Source of the DNA: Burkholderia lata
GTDB taxonomy: Bacteria > Pseudomonadota > Gammaproteobacteria > Burkholderiales > Burkholderiaceae
DNA: 64,000 bases
NCBI RefSeq assembly: GCF_902499335.1
Contig: NZ_CABVQK010000001.1
Location: 806,001 to 870,000 of the forward strand
Reading direction: 5' to 3'
Of the stretch, positions 35,595-44,428 are shown in pieces; the first letter of the stretch is position 1, and each line of letters begins with the position of its first letter. The notes beneath the pieces are model-generated. The model had not been told where the DNA came from. It worked only from the letters and a program-made list of their open reading frames with translations, and searched no databases. The position numbers were made by a program, and so were the translations under genes.

Positions 35595-36539
35595 ATGATG
35601 AAGAAGGCATGGATGCTGGCCGCAACACTGCTGGCGGCGCTGGCGACGGCCCCCGCTCACGCATCGGAAGGCGATGTCTGCAAAAAGGTGACGCTCGGCG
35701 ATGTCGGCTGGAGCGACATCGCGGCCACCACCGGCGTCGCGATGATGCTGCTCGACGGGCTCGGCTACGAGGCGACCAAGACCATCGCATCGCCGCCGAT
35801 CGTGCTGGCCGGCGTGAAGAAGGCGCAGATCGACGCGTTCCTCGGCTACTGGGATCCGAGCATGACGCCGACGGTGAAGCCGTTCGTCGATGCCGGCGCC
35901 GTCCACCAGCTGCCTCAGCCGAACCTGATCGGCGCGCGCTACACGCTGGCCGTACCGCAATACGCGTCGGACAAGGGCCTCAAGAGTTTTGCCGACATCT
36001 CCAAATTCCGCGACCAGCTCGACGGCAAGATCTACGGGATCGGCGCCGGCAACAACGGCAACGCGCTGATCCAGCGGATGATCGACAAGAACGAGTTCGG
36101 GCTCGGCGGCTTCAAGCTGGTCGAATCGAGCGAGGCCGGGATGCTCGTGCAGGTCACGCGCGCGGTGCAGGAGCACCGGATGATCGTGTTCCTCGCGTGG
36201 GAGCCGCATCCGATGAACATCAACTACAAGATTGCCTATCTCGACGGCGGCGACGGCGTGTTCGGCCCGAACTACGGCTCGGCGAAGGTCTACACGCTCG
36301 TCACGCCCGGCTACCTCGAACGCTGCCCGAACGTCGGCCGGCTGCTGACCAACCTGAAGTTCACGACCGACGAAGAGAACCAGTTGATGGTGCCGATCAT
36401 GAATCACGCCGATCCGGTCGCGGTCGCGAAGGAATGGGCGAAGAAGAACCCCGGCGTGCTGTCGAAGTGGCTCGACGGCGTCACGACCATCGACGGCAAG
36501 AACGCGAAGGACGCGATCGACAAGCTCATCGGCGCATAA
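35595..36539 (+). CDS. Choline/betaine-type ABC substrate-binding protein
   Basis: A 314-residue periplasmic protein of the OpuAC/ProX family. The signal peptide ends at AHASEG. The mature part starts CKKVTLGDVGWSDIAATTG and has LGYWDPSMTPTVKPF, AVPQYASD and FLAWEPHPMNI, with aromatic residues suited to a quaternary ammonium cage as in ChoX. TTAGGAGA precedes the start. No permease or ATPase follows. Its neighbours (phosphatase, phospholipase C) favour choline as ligand, since phospholipase C releases phosphocholine. Confidence 0.88.
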   Translation: MMKKAWMLAATLLAALATAPAHASEGDVCKKVTLGDVGWSDIAATTGVAMMLLDGLGYEATKTIASPPIVLAGVKKAQIDAFLGYWDPSMTPTVKPFVDAGAVHQLPQPNLIGARYTLAVPQYASDKGLKSFADISKFRDQLDGKIYGIGAGNNGNALIQRMIDKNEFGLGGFKLVESSEAGMLVQVTRAVQEHRMIVFLAWEPHPMNINYKIAYLDGGDGVFGPNYGSAKVYTLVTPGYLERCPNVGRLLTNLKFTTDEENQLMVPIMNHADPVAVAKEWAKKNPGVLSKWLDGVTTIDGKNAKDAIDKLIGA

Positions 36540-36562
36540 GCACGCAAGACAAGGAACCATCC

Positions 36563-37243
36563 ATGTACAAGAATCTCGCGCTGTTCGACCTCGACCACAC
36601 GCTGCTGCCGCTCGACAGCGACCAGGCCTGGAGCCGCTTCATCACGCGGGTGGGCTGGCGGGAGGACGACGCGCACGTGGCGCTGATCGACGAGCACTAC
36701 GGTCACTATGCGGCCGGCACGCTCGACATGGACGCGTATCTCGCCGTGACGCTCGCGCCGCTCACCCGCTATCCGCGCAAGGTGCTCGAACGCTGGCATG
36801 CGCGATTCATGGACGAAGTGATCCGTCCGGCGATCACGCCGCAGGCGCGCGAGCTGGTCGACCGGCATCGCGAGAACGGCGATCTCTGCTGCATCGTGAC
36901 GGCGACCAACGTCTTCGTCACGCGGCCGATCGCGGCGGAATTCGGCATAGAGCACCTGCTCGGCATCGAGCTCGATACCGACGACGGCACGCCGGATGGC
37001 GCGTATACCGGGCGCAGCACGGGCGTGCCGAGCTTCCGTGAAGGGAAGATCGTGCGTACCACCGAGTGGCTGGAATCGCTCGGCTACGCCGCATCTGACT
37101 TCGAACGCACCTACTTCTACAGCGATTCGATCAACGACGTGCCGCTGCTGGATTACGTCACGCATCCGGTCGCAACCAATCCCGACTCGAAGCTGTTGCA
37201 CGTGGCAGGCACCCGCGGGTGGCCTGTCATGAAGTTGTTCTGA
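36563..37243 (+). CDS. HAD-superfamily phosphatase (HAD-IB)
   Basis: A 226-residue cytoplasmic hydrolase. Motif I is LFDLDHTLLPLDSD, motif II is CIVTATN, and motif III/IV is FREGKIVRTTEW with FYSDSINDVPLL. It belongs to the SerB/phosphocholine-phosphatase branch. It starts 23 bases after the binding-protein gene, so they form one operon. Together with the phospholipase C downstream it might dephosphorylate phosphocholine, but it lacks a signal peptide whereas Pseudomonas PchP is periplasmic; a different phosphate ester is possible. Confidence 0.87.
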   Translation: MYKNLALFDLDHTLLPLDSDQAWSRFITRVGWREDDAHVALIDEHYGHYAAGTLDMDAYLAVTLAPLTRYPRKVLERWHARFMDEVIRPAITPQARELVDRHRENGDLCCIVTATNVFVTRPIAAEFGIEHLLGIELDTDDGTPDGAYTGRSTGVPSFREGKIVRTTEWLESLGYAASDFERTYFYSDSINDVPLLDYVTHPVATNPDSKLLHVAGTRGWPVMKLF

Positions 37244-37289
37244 TTCGGGCGATATTCTCTGCTGTCCATTTTTCATGTCTGGAGGGGTA

Positions 37290-37550
37290 ATGAAATACGG
37301 AGCACGCAGCAACAGTCTCGATCATTCAGGAATCCGATTCGAATCGGATCGAAATCCCATCGTCAAGTCGCGCCGTTCGGAAAGCCGCTTTCCGCACTGG
37401 CGCGGCGTTTTCATGATTGCGCTCCTGTGCACGCTGGCCGCTTGCGGCGATGGCGACTCGGGCACGGCAGCCAGCGTGGCGGCCGCGCGCGCGGCCGCAC
37501 CGGGTTCGGCGTCAACGCCCGTCCTGCACTGCGCGAGCGCGTGCCACTGA
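37290..37550 (+). CDS. Small putative lipoprotein upstream of phospholipase C
   Basis: An 86-residue protein with an unusually long charged N-terminus (about 35 residues), then a hydrophobic stretch and a lipobox (GVFMIALLCTLAACGDGD). The mature part is short and Ala/Ser-rich and ends HCASACH, which could bind metal. GGAGGGG stands right before the ATG at 37290. It ends 44 bases before the phospholipase start. I do not recognise a family; a role in phospholipase secretion is possible from position only. Confidence 0.55.
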   Translation: MKYGARSNSLDHSGIRFESDRNPIVKSRRSESRFPHWRGVFMIALLCTLAACGDGDSGTAASVAAARAAAPGSASTPVLHCASACH

Positions 37551-37594
37551 CCGACGCCGGCCCACGGGCCAGCCATTCAAGACAGAGAGCGATC

Positions 37595-40045
37595 ATGCAA
37601 AACAAACCCACAACACGACGTCAATTCCTCGCCGACGCGCTGAAGCTCGCCGGCGCCACCGCGATCACGGGCATGCTGCCTGAAAGCATCGCGCGCGCGC
37701 AGGCCATTCCGGCGGCCACCGTGACCGGCACGATCCAGGACGTGAAGCACGTCGTGATCCTGATGCAGGAAAACCGCTCGTTCGACCACTACCTCGGCAC
37801 GCTGGGCGGCGCACGCGGCTTCGGCGATCCGCGGCCGGTCGTGATTTCGAGCGGGTATCCGGTGTGGCGCCAGCCCTGGCTGACGTCCTACGTGTTCCCG
37901 TTCAACCCATCCCCGCCCTTCGGCACGGCGAACGGCGACACCTACTACGGCGACCTCGACCACAGCTGGAGCGGCACGCACAGCGCCTGGAACAACGGCC
38001 GCTACGACAACTGGGCCGGCGCAAAGACCAGCGGCACGATGTATTACTTCACGCAGAACGACATTCCGTTTTACTACGCGCTGGCGAGCGCGTTTACGGT
38101 GTGCGACGCGTACCACTGCTCGATGCTCGGCCCCACGGACCCGAACCGCCTGTATCTGTGGACCGGGTGCTGCGGTAACGTCACCGGCTATTCGCCGTAC
38201 ACGACGAACACGATGACGGGCACCGGCTGGACCACGATGCCGGAGCGACTGAACACGGCCGGCGTCACGTGGAAGTTCTACCAGGACAAGGGCAACGGCC
38301 TGGATGCCGGCCATGGCTACGGCGAATACAACGGCTCCAAGAGCGATCTCTGGTGGAACGGCAATTACGGCGACAACGTCATCCTGAACTTCAAGCAATA
38401 CCAGAACCTCGGTGCAAGCGATCCGCTCGCGCCTGCGCTCAACGGCACGCAGATCGATCCGTCAGGCGGTGGCAAGGAATACGACACGAACCTCTTCAGC
38501 CAGCTACGAGCCGACGTCGCCAACGGCACGCTGCCGCAGGTGTCGTGGATCGCCGCACCCTACGCCTACTGCGAACATCCGTCGTGGGCTGCGAGCGGCG
38601 GCGAATGGTACGTGAGCAACGTCCTCAATGCGCTGACGTCGAATCCGGCGGTGTGGGCCAGCACTGTGCTGCTCGTCATGTACGACGAGAACGACGGCCT
38701 GTTCGATCACATGCCGCCGGCCGTCCCGGCCAGCTCCGCTGCCGGCACCGGCCAGTCGACGGTCTCGACGGCCGCCGAATTCGTCGCCAGCAGCGGCGCC
38801 GCATCGGACGGCTCGGCCAGCGGCGACGTGCCGATCGGGCTGGGCCCGCGCGTGCCGATGTTCGTGATCTCGCCGTGGTCGAAGGGCGGCAAGGTCAACT
38901 CGCAGGTCTTCGATCACACCTCGGTGATCCGCTTCCTGGAAGCGCGCTTCGGGCTGCAGGAAACCAACATCACGCCGTGGCGACGCACGGTCTGCGGCGA
39001 CCTGACGTCGGCCTTCGATTTTTCGAACGCCGACCAGGCGGTTCCCGCGATCCAGCCGCCGGCGAGCAACATGAACCCGAACGGCCCGGCCGTCCCGATT
39101 CCCTACCCGACCACCACCGCGGTGCCGGCGCAGACCACCGGCCGGAGCATCGCCTGCCGCCTGCCCTACGAGTTCTTCGTGCAAGGCAAGGTCAACCGCG
39201 CCGGCAACGCGCTCGCGCTGACGATGACCAACACCGGCACCGCCGGCGTGCACCTGCAGGCGTGGGTCGACGGGTCGAGCACGGTCCCCCGGCATTACAC
39301 GATCGCGGCCGGCGCAAGCCAGTGCGCGAACCTGGCGGATTCGCTCGCGCTGAATGCCGGCGGCGGCTACGACTATTCGGTCTACGGTCCGAACGGTTTC
39401 CTGCAGACGTTCCGCGGCAGTATCGGTTCGTCCCGCAACACGGGATCGACCGCTGAAATCAGCCTGTGCTACGACGTGGCGAACGGCAACGTGCAGATCA
39501 CGCTCGACAACTCCGCCGGGGCCGGCGCGACGACGTTCCAGCTCACCGACAACGCATATGGCATGAACAGCAAGCAGTCGGTCACCGTCGCCGCCGGCGC
39601 GACGCAAGCGCTCACGTGGTACGGCGACGGCGGCTGGTACGACGCAAGCATCCGCGACGCGAACGATCCGAACTTCCTGCGCCGGGTGGCCGGCTGCGTG
39701 CAGACGCAATCCGGCGTGCTGCTCACGGATTCGGCAATCGGCAATACCGGCAAGAAGTTCGTCGCGTCGCTCGCGTCGCAGGGCTCGACGTTCGGCACGC
39801 TGCGGTTCGACTACGTCGCGCCGCCGTGGAGCCACAGCCCGAAGAACTGGGTGGGCATCTTTGCGCATGGCGCGCAGCCGGCCAGGGGCAGCTACAAGTC
39901 GTGGGCGTACCTGCCGAAGAGCACCGGCTCGCTGCTGTTCTCGTCCACGGCCAACAGCACGCTGGCATCGGGGCAGTACGACGCGTGGTATCTGTTCGAC
40001 GACGGCTACACGCCGCTCGCGGGCCCCGTCACGATCACCATCTGA
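37595..40045 (+). CDS. plcN: Phosphocholine-type phospholipase C, Tat-exported
   Basis: An 816-residue secreted phospholipase C that cleaves phosphatidylcholine to diacylglycerol and phosphocholine. The N-terminus has a twin-arginine signal (TTRRQFLADALKLAGA). The phosphoesterase domain has HVVILMQENRSFDHYLGTLGG, MLGPTDPNRLYLWTG, and MYDENDGLFDHMPPP-like acidic and His residues. Two DUF756 beta domains follow from about residue 530. The last 115 residues or so are an extra beta-sandwich (NWVGIFAHG...WAYLP...YDAWYLFDDGY) that Pseudomonas PlcH/PlcN, at about 700 residues, lack. It lies downstream of the lipoprotein, phosphatase and choline-binding genes. The PlcN versus PlcH choice is not certain. 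Confidence 0.9.
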   Translation: MQNKPTTRRQFLADALKLAGATAITGMLPESIARAQAIPAATVTGTIQDVKHVVILMQENRSFDHYLGTLGGARGFGDPRPVVISSGYPVWRQPWLTSYVFPFNPSPPFGTANGDTYYGDLDHSWSGTHSAWNNGRYDNWAGAKTSGTMYYFTQNDIPFYYALASAFTVCDAYHCSMLGPTDPNRLYLWTGCCGNVTGYSPYTTNTMTGTGWTTMPERLNTAGVTWKFYQDKGNGLDAGHGYGEYNGSKSDLWWNGNYGDNVILNFKQYQNLGASDPLAPALNGTQIDPSGGGKEYDTNLFSQLRADVANGTLPQVSWIAAPYAYCEHPSWAASGGEWYVSNVLNALTSNPAVWASTVLLVMYDENDGLFDHMPPAVPASSAAGTGQSTVSTAAEFVASSGAASDGSASGDVPIGLGPRVPMFVISPWSKGGKVNSQVFDHTSVIRFLEARFGLQETNITPWRRTVCGDLTSAFDFSNADQAVPAIQPPASNMNPNGPAVPIPYPTTTAVPAQTTGRSIACRLPYEFFVQGKVNRAGNALALTMTNTGTAGVHLQAWVDGSSTVPRHYTIAAGASQCANLADSLALNAGGGYDYSVYGPNGFLQTFRGSIGSSRNTGSTAEISLCYDVANGNVQITLDNSAGAGATTFQLTDNAYGMNSKQSVTVAAGATQALTWYGDGGWYDASIRDANDPNFLRRVAGCVQTQSGVLLTDSAIGNTGKKFVASLASQGSTFGTLRFDYVAPPWSHSPKNWVGIFAHGAQPARGSYKSWAYLPKSTGSLLFSSTANSTLASGQYDAWYLFDDGYTPLAGPVTITI

Positions 40046-40088
40046 CGGCAGGGCCACATTGTGTCGGCCGCCCGCATGGGGCCGATAC

Positions 40089-40125
40089 GCATTCGGGCGC
40101 GACGTCCCGCGTTGCGCCCGAATGC
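40089..40125. terminator. Bidirectional terminator between plc and the M24 gene
   Basis: GCATTCGGGCGC and GCGCCCGAATGC form a perfect twelve-pair stem with a thirteen-base loop between convergent genes. Confidence 0.65.
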
Positions 40126-40147
40126 TGTTCCAGCCGCGCGGCATGCG

Positions 40148-40807
40148 CTATACGAGCAGATCCTCGTAGAACGCGCCGAACGGCCGCGTCGGATGTGCGA
40201 TCTGGATTTCGAGAATCCACAGCCCGGCCGCCGGCGCGGCATCGAAGTCGCCGAGATTGCCGGCCTTGTAGATCGCGTGCGGAAAGTCGCTGACGCGATG
40301 CCCCTTGATGTCGACGTTCAACCGGAAGCCGTGCGCATCGGCGCGTTGCGCGGCGAATTCGTACAGCGCGATGCCCGCGCAGCCGGTGGTGCGCCAGTGA
40401 TGCTCGACTTCGTCGTAGATCACACGGGCCGCACGCGCACACGCATGCATGTCGGAATCGTCGCCGCGCACGAACGTTGCGCCCGCATCACCCTCATGCT
40501 TCGCCCACACCGCGCCCAGGTCGATGAAGAAGATATCGTCGGCGGCGAGAACGGGGTCCGCCACCGAGCGCTCCTTGAACGTGCGCAGCGTGTTTTCGCC
40601 GAAGCGGACGAGCACCGGATGCCAGATCCTGTCCATCCCGAGATCCTTCAGCACGCTCAGCCCCAGCGCGTTGGCCTCCGATTCCCGCATACCGGGCCGG
40701 ATACCCTCGGCGATCGCGTCGACGGCCTGCCATGTCATGGTTCTTGCGTGCTGCATCGCGTCGAGCGAAAAGGCTTCGCCAACGGCTTCGCGTTGCGTCG
40801 AGTTCAA
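40148..40807 (-). CDS. M24-family (Xaa-Pro aminopeptidase-like) metallopeptidase
   Basis: A 219-residue pita-bread-fold protein. The metal ligands can be followed in order: the Asp of FFIDLGAVW, the Asp of EGDAGATF, the His of GHRVSDFPH, and the Glu residues of LEIQIA and FYEDLLV. So it looks catalytically complete, but it is short because the N-terminal creatinase domain of most Xaa-Pro peptidases is missing. The substrate is unknown. A ModE-type box lies 51 bases upstream, the only obvious regulator site. Convergent with phospholipase C. Confidence 0.83.
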   Translation of the reverse strand: MNSTQREAVGEAFSLDAMQHARTMTWQAVDAIAEGIRPGMRESEANALGLSVLKDLGMDRIWHPVLVRFGENTLRTFKERSVADPVLAADDIFFIDLGAVWAKHEGDAGATFVRGDDSDMHACARAARVIYDEVEHHWRTTGCAGIALYEFAAQRADAHGFRLNVDIKGHRVSDFPHAIYKAGNLGDFDAAPAAGLWILEIQIAHPTRPFGAFYEDLLV

Positions 40808-40857
40808 GATGGTGCTCCCGTGCGGGTGAAAGTGGGTGGGGTCGGTCGTTCATCGTT

Positions 40858-40883
40858 TCGATATGCACAGGAGAATATATCGA
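40858..40883. promoter_or_regulatory. ModE-type box d
   Basis: TCGATATGC-N8-ATATATCGA; the right half is perfect and the left has two changes. It lies in the promoter of the M24 gene, 51 bases from its start. Confidence 0.65.
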
Positions 40884-40924
40884 TTCGCCAATCGGTGCCG
40901 GGTCTCGCTTCGTCGCGCCACAGC

Positions 40925-40952
40925 AAAAACGGGCGCCCCGCTGGAGCGCCCG
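40925..40952 (-). terminator. Intrinsic terminator of the porin gene
   Basis: Read on the minus strand, CGGGCGC pairs with GCGCCCG and is followed by five T. It lies 18 bases after the porin stop. Confidence 0.8.
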
Positions 40953-40969
40953 CTCGTGTGCGCGGTCGA

Positions 40970-42133
40970 TCAGAACTTGTGACGCAGGCCGATCCGCGTG
41001 ACGAACTGTGTGTTCGCGCCCGCGTTACCGATGAACGACGCCGACGAGCCGATCTCCGCCTGTACCGGCGTCACACGGCCGTTGATCGTGTTGCTGCCCG
41101 ACGCCTTCTGGTAGGCCGCGCTCACGTAGACGTCCGTGCGCTTCGACAGCGCGTAGTCGACCGCCGCGTTGACCTGGTGCCACTTGCCGTCGAAGCGGCC
41201 GTCGAGCTTCGAGAACGTATAGCCGAGACCGCCGCTCAAGGCCGGCGTGAACGCATAGCGGCCGCCGATTTCGTAGTTGTTCAGCTTCGACGACTCACCC
41301 GACAGCGGCGCGAACTTCGTGTGCGTCCAGTTCGCCCACACGAGGGCCGCCGCGAACGCATAGCGTGCGCCGACACCGACCGTCTCGAGGTCGCGCAACC
41401 CTTGCGTGTTGATGTTCGCGATGCTCACGCCGAACGCGGGCTGCGCGCCGTTCGGGAAGCGGATGTTCGTGTACGCGGCGCCGATGCCGAACGGCCCTTG
41501 CGCATAGTTCGCGCCGAAGCTGTACGCGCTCGACGAACCCTGCGAACCGTTCGCACCGGTCGTGGTCGGCGTGCCCGCGAACTGCGTCGAGTTCGAGAAG
41601 CCGTACATCGCGCCGAACGTGAGGCCCGCGAAGTTTGCGCTCTGGAACTTCACCGCGTTGTTGATGCGGCTCGACGTCAGCTGGTCGAGATCGTTGATGT
41701 GATACGCGTAGTTGCCGGCGGGCGTCTGGCTGCCCATCGAATAGTTCGCGCCGATGTAATCGGTCGAGAACGAGTACTGGCGGCCGAACGTCAGCGAACC
41801 GATGCCATTCTTCGACAGGCCGACGAACGCCTGCCGGCCGAAGATCGCGCCACCCTGGCCGATCGAGCCGTCGCCGCTGCTGAAGCCGTTTTCCAGCACG
41901 AACAGCGCCTTCAGCCCGCCGCCGAGATCCTCGGTACCGCGGATGCCCCAGCGGCTGCCCGACGCGACGCCGTCACCGTACTTGACGAGCTTGTCGTGCC
42001 CGCCCGTCGTCGCGACCTTGTTCGAATACGTGATACCCGCATCGATCAACCCGTAGAGCGTGACGCTGCTTTGCGCGTGCGCGGCGGCGCCGAACATCCC
42101 GAGTGCGGCCGCGGCCACGATGGTCTTTTTCAT
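40970..42133 (-). CDS. OpcP-type general porin
   Basis: A 387-residue 16-strand trimeric porin of the Burkholderia/Neisseria type. The signal peptide ends at AAHAQ, the mature protein starts SSVTLYGLIDAGITYSN, and the constriction loop contains FGRQYSFSTDYIG. The C-terminus GLRHKF gives the outer-membrane insertion signal. The start at 42133 follows AAGGAAG. It stands alone with its own terminator. A ModE-type box lies 331 bases upstream, too far to be clearly linked. Confidence 0.93.
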   Translation of the reverse strand: MKKTIVAAAALGMFGAAAHAQSSVTLYGLIDAGITYSNKVATTGGHDKLVKYGDGVASGSRWGIRGTEDLGGGLKALFVLENGFSSGDGSIGQGGAIFGRQAFVGLSKNGIGSLTFGRQYSFSTDYIGANYSMGSQTPAGNYAYHINDLDQLTSSRINNAVKFQSANFAGLTFGAMYGFSNSTQFAGTPTTTGANGSQGSSSAYSFGANYAQGPFGIGAAYTNIRFPNGAQPAFGVSIANINTQGLRDLETVGVGARYAFAAALVWANWTHTKFAPLSGESSKLNNYEIGGRYAFTPALSGGLGYTFSKLDGRFDGKWHQVNAAVDYALSKRTDVYVSAAYQKASGSNTINGRVTPVQAEIGSSASFIGNAGANTQFVTRIGLRHKF

Positions 42134-42883
42134 GTTCACTTCCTTTTTGTTGTTGACGCGCGCGCCTGCGTCGCAGCGTGACGCGCGGCGTGTTGACGAA
42201 GAACCAGCTGATGAACGAACGCAAGCCACAGGATCGCCGCGCGCACACATGCGTCATGCGCGTGCACGATGTTCCGTTTCGATGCCAGTGTGGGCTTGCG
42301 GAAGCGGCATGCCGCGGGGCGGCCGCTCATGTTGCGGCGTCGAAAAGCGTGCGCACCGGTTGCGCATGCCAAGACGACGCATTGCTCCGGCGATGCAGGT
42401 CAGAATCTCTTCCGGCTTTCGTGGAGCAGATGGACGACGTGGCGCCTGACGACGCCACGACCTTCGATATATTTTTCGGAATATATCGAGTTGTCACCAA
42501 ACGGTAAACAATTATTCGGGTTCCTGTCGTCTTTCATCCACAGGCGGCCGACGGCCTCGCGGATCGAAGACATGACGCTCGGCGGCCGGCATCGTGCCGA
42601 TGCCCGCACCGGGCCAACGCCGAAATCCAGCATAATCAGGCGGTTGAACGAGCGCCTCAACCGACACACGAACCCCGCACACGTTTGCGTGACCGTCCCG
42701 TTCATGGTTTGCCCGCGTTCCGCCGTCACGGAAGCCGCCAGTCTGTGCCGGTCTCGCGCTCGGCGAATTGTGCGGGCGCAAGGAATCGAAGCAAGAACAA
42801 ACTCGACGCGGCGCGCATCACGACGCCGACGATTGCATCACGGAACCCACCACGCTATCCCGCAGAAGACAGGACACCGACAC
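42134..42883. other. Long intergenic region with an orphan ModE-type box
   Basis: The 750 bases between the porin and the acetyltransferase contain the porin promoter and a perfect ModE-type box at 42464-42489. Open frames here have no ribosome sites and overlap each other on both strands, so I annotate no gene. A small RNA or lost gene near the box is possible. Confidence 0.45.
42464..42489. promoter_or_regulatory. ModE-type box c (orphan)
   Basis: TCGATATAT-N8-ATATATCGA, both halves perfect and equal to box a. It is 395 bases before the acetyltransferase start and 331 bases before the porin start, with no obvious gene directly beside it. Confidence 0.7.
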
Positions 42884-43474
42884 ATGGACCGAACCGAGCA
42901 CATCAGCATCGAACAGGCGAGCGGGCTTGCCGCTGACGAACTGGACCGATGCGACTTCTCGTTCGACATCGCCTGGGAATTGAACGCGCCGTATCAGGAC
43001 TTGCTCGATCTTCGCGCGCTGCCTGCGCGCCGCAAAAACTACGGCTTCGATCCGGCCGGCTGGGCGGGCGAAGCGTCCGGCAAGACGGCGCTCATTCGCG
43101 CGACGGCCGGCGACCGGCTCGCCGGATTCGTGGCTATCGGCCAGAGCTGGAACGGGATGGCCGAGATCGCGGAACTGGCCGTCGACCGCCACTGCCGGCG
43201 GCAAGGCATCGCACTGTTGCTGCTGGCGGCCGCCGAATCCTGGGCGCGCAGCCAGGGGTTCGGCTTCATGCGCCTGGAAACGCAGTCGAACAACGTCGCC
43301 GCATGCAGCACATATGCCCGCGCGGGCTTCGTGCTGGGCGGACACGATCGCCTGCTGTATGCGGACGACGAAAACGACGGTGAAGTCGCGCTGTTCTGGT
43401 ACAAGGACCTGCGCGACGGGCAGACCGTGCGAATCCGCACGGTCGACCCGGAATCGATGCGGCCGGCGAGCTGA
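42884..43474 (+). CDS. GNAT acetyltransferase, streptothricin-acetyltransferase-like
   Basis: A 196-residue GNAT enzyme. The acetyl-CoA loop is AVDRHCRRQGIALLLL, and LETQSNNVAACSTYARAGFVLGGHDRLLY then EVALFWYK closely follow the pattern of Sat/SatA enzymes that acetylate the beta-lysine of streptothricin. The N-terminal 40 residues are likewise acidic. The start has AGAAGACAGGA upstream at a loose distance. It stands alone. Resistance activity is inferred from the motif pattern only. Confidence 0.78.
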   Translation: MDRTEHISIEQASGLAADELDRCDFSFDIAWELNAPYQDLLDLRALPARRKNYGFDPAGWAGEASGKTALIRATAGDRLAGFVAIGQSWNGMAEIAELAVDRHCRRQGIALLLLAAAESWARSQGFGFMRLETQSNNVAACSTYARAGFVLGGHDRLLYADDENDGEVALFWYKDLRDGQTVRIRTVDPESMRPAS

Positions 43475-43503
43475 CGCACGGCCACCCGCGCGTCATTGCC
43501 GCG

Positions 43504-44289
43504 TTACGTCCGCGTCGCGACGATGAACAGGCGCGGGAACGGCAGCAGCACCGTGCCGTCGGCGAGCGCCGGATAGCCGCCCGGGCCCGCGATCGCATCG
43601 CGATACCGCGCGAGAAACGCCGCGCGCTCGCCGTCGTCGAGCGCCGCGAGGAACGGCCGCAGCGCGCTGCCCTTGAACCATTCGACCACTGCATCGGCAC
43701 CGCCGCGCAGCGGGTGGTAGTAAGTCGTGCGCCACACATCGACGCGCGAACACAGCGGCGACAGCAGCGCGTGGTAGTAACGCGCGTCGAATCGCTCGGT
43801 GCGTGCCGCCCCCTTCAGTTTGTCCGCCCACGGCCCGGCCGCGGCGACCTCGCGCATCAGCCGGTGCGCGGGTTCGTCGAGGTTGTCGGGCATCTGCACC
43901 GCAAGATGGCCGCCCGGCGCGAGGCGGCCGACGAGGGCCGGAAACAATGTGTCGTGCGCGGGCACCCATTGCAGCACCGCATTCGCGAGAATCAGGTCGT
44001 AGCCGCCGGGATCGTCCCATGTGGAGATATCCACGACATCGAAACGCAGGTCCGGCAGGCGCTTGCGCGCGGCGTCGATCATGTCCGCCGACGCATCGAT
44101 CCCGTGAACCGTTGCGTCCGGCGCACGCGCGATCAGCGCCTCCGTCGAATTGCCGGGCCCGCAGCCGATGTCGATCGCGGTATGGATCGGCGTATCCGGC
44201 ACGGCGGCCAGCAGATCGCGGATCGGCCGCGTGCGTTCGTCCTCGAATTGCACGTACTGGGCAGCGTATCGATCGAGTGGGGTCGTCAT
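43504..44289 (-). CDS. tam: Trans-aconitate 2-methyltransferase
   Basis: A 261-residue SAM-dependent methyltransferase. Motif I is AIDIGCGPGNSTEAL, then HGIDASADMIDAARK. The Tam-specific stretches ILANAVLQWVPAHDTL, HLAVQMPDNLDEPAH and VVEWFKGSALRPFLAAL are clear. It methylates trans-aconitate, an inhibitor formed from the citric acid cycle intermediate. The start at 44289 follows AGGAGAAC. It is divergent from a LysR gene with 139 bases between. Confidence 0.92.
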   Translation of the reverse strand: MTTPLDRYAAQYVQFEDERTRPIRDLLAAVPDTPIHTAIDIGCGPGNSTEALIARAPDATVHGIDASADMIDAARKRLPDLRFDVVDISTWDDPGGYDLILANAVLQWVPAHDTLFPALVGRLAPGGHLAVQMPDNLDEPAHRLMREVAAAGPWADKLKGAARTERFDARYYHALLSPLCSRVDVWRTTYYHPLRGGADAVVEWFKGSALRPFLAALDDGERAAFLARYRDAIAGPGGYPALADGTVLLPFPRLFIVATRT

Positions 44290-44428
44290 GTCGTTCTCCT
44301 GGTCGGCGTGGACGGCCTCGCCCTTTCTGCATACCTGATGATGCCGGCGGCCGTCGATGCACCGCATTCTGCGATCGTCACGGAGTTCAGTAAAATGAAT
44401 TTAATATCGTGATTGATTCAAATCTCTG

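Noticed and set aside
42136..42880. Overlapping short ORFs on both strands before the acetyltransferase gene
   Set aside because: They lack ribosome sites and look random; only the ModE-type box is distinctive.
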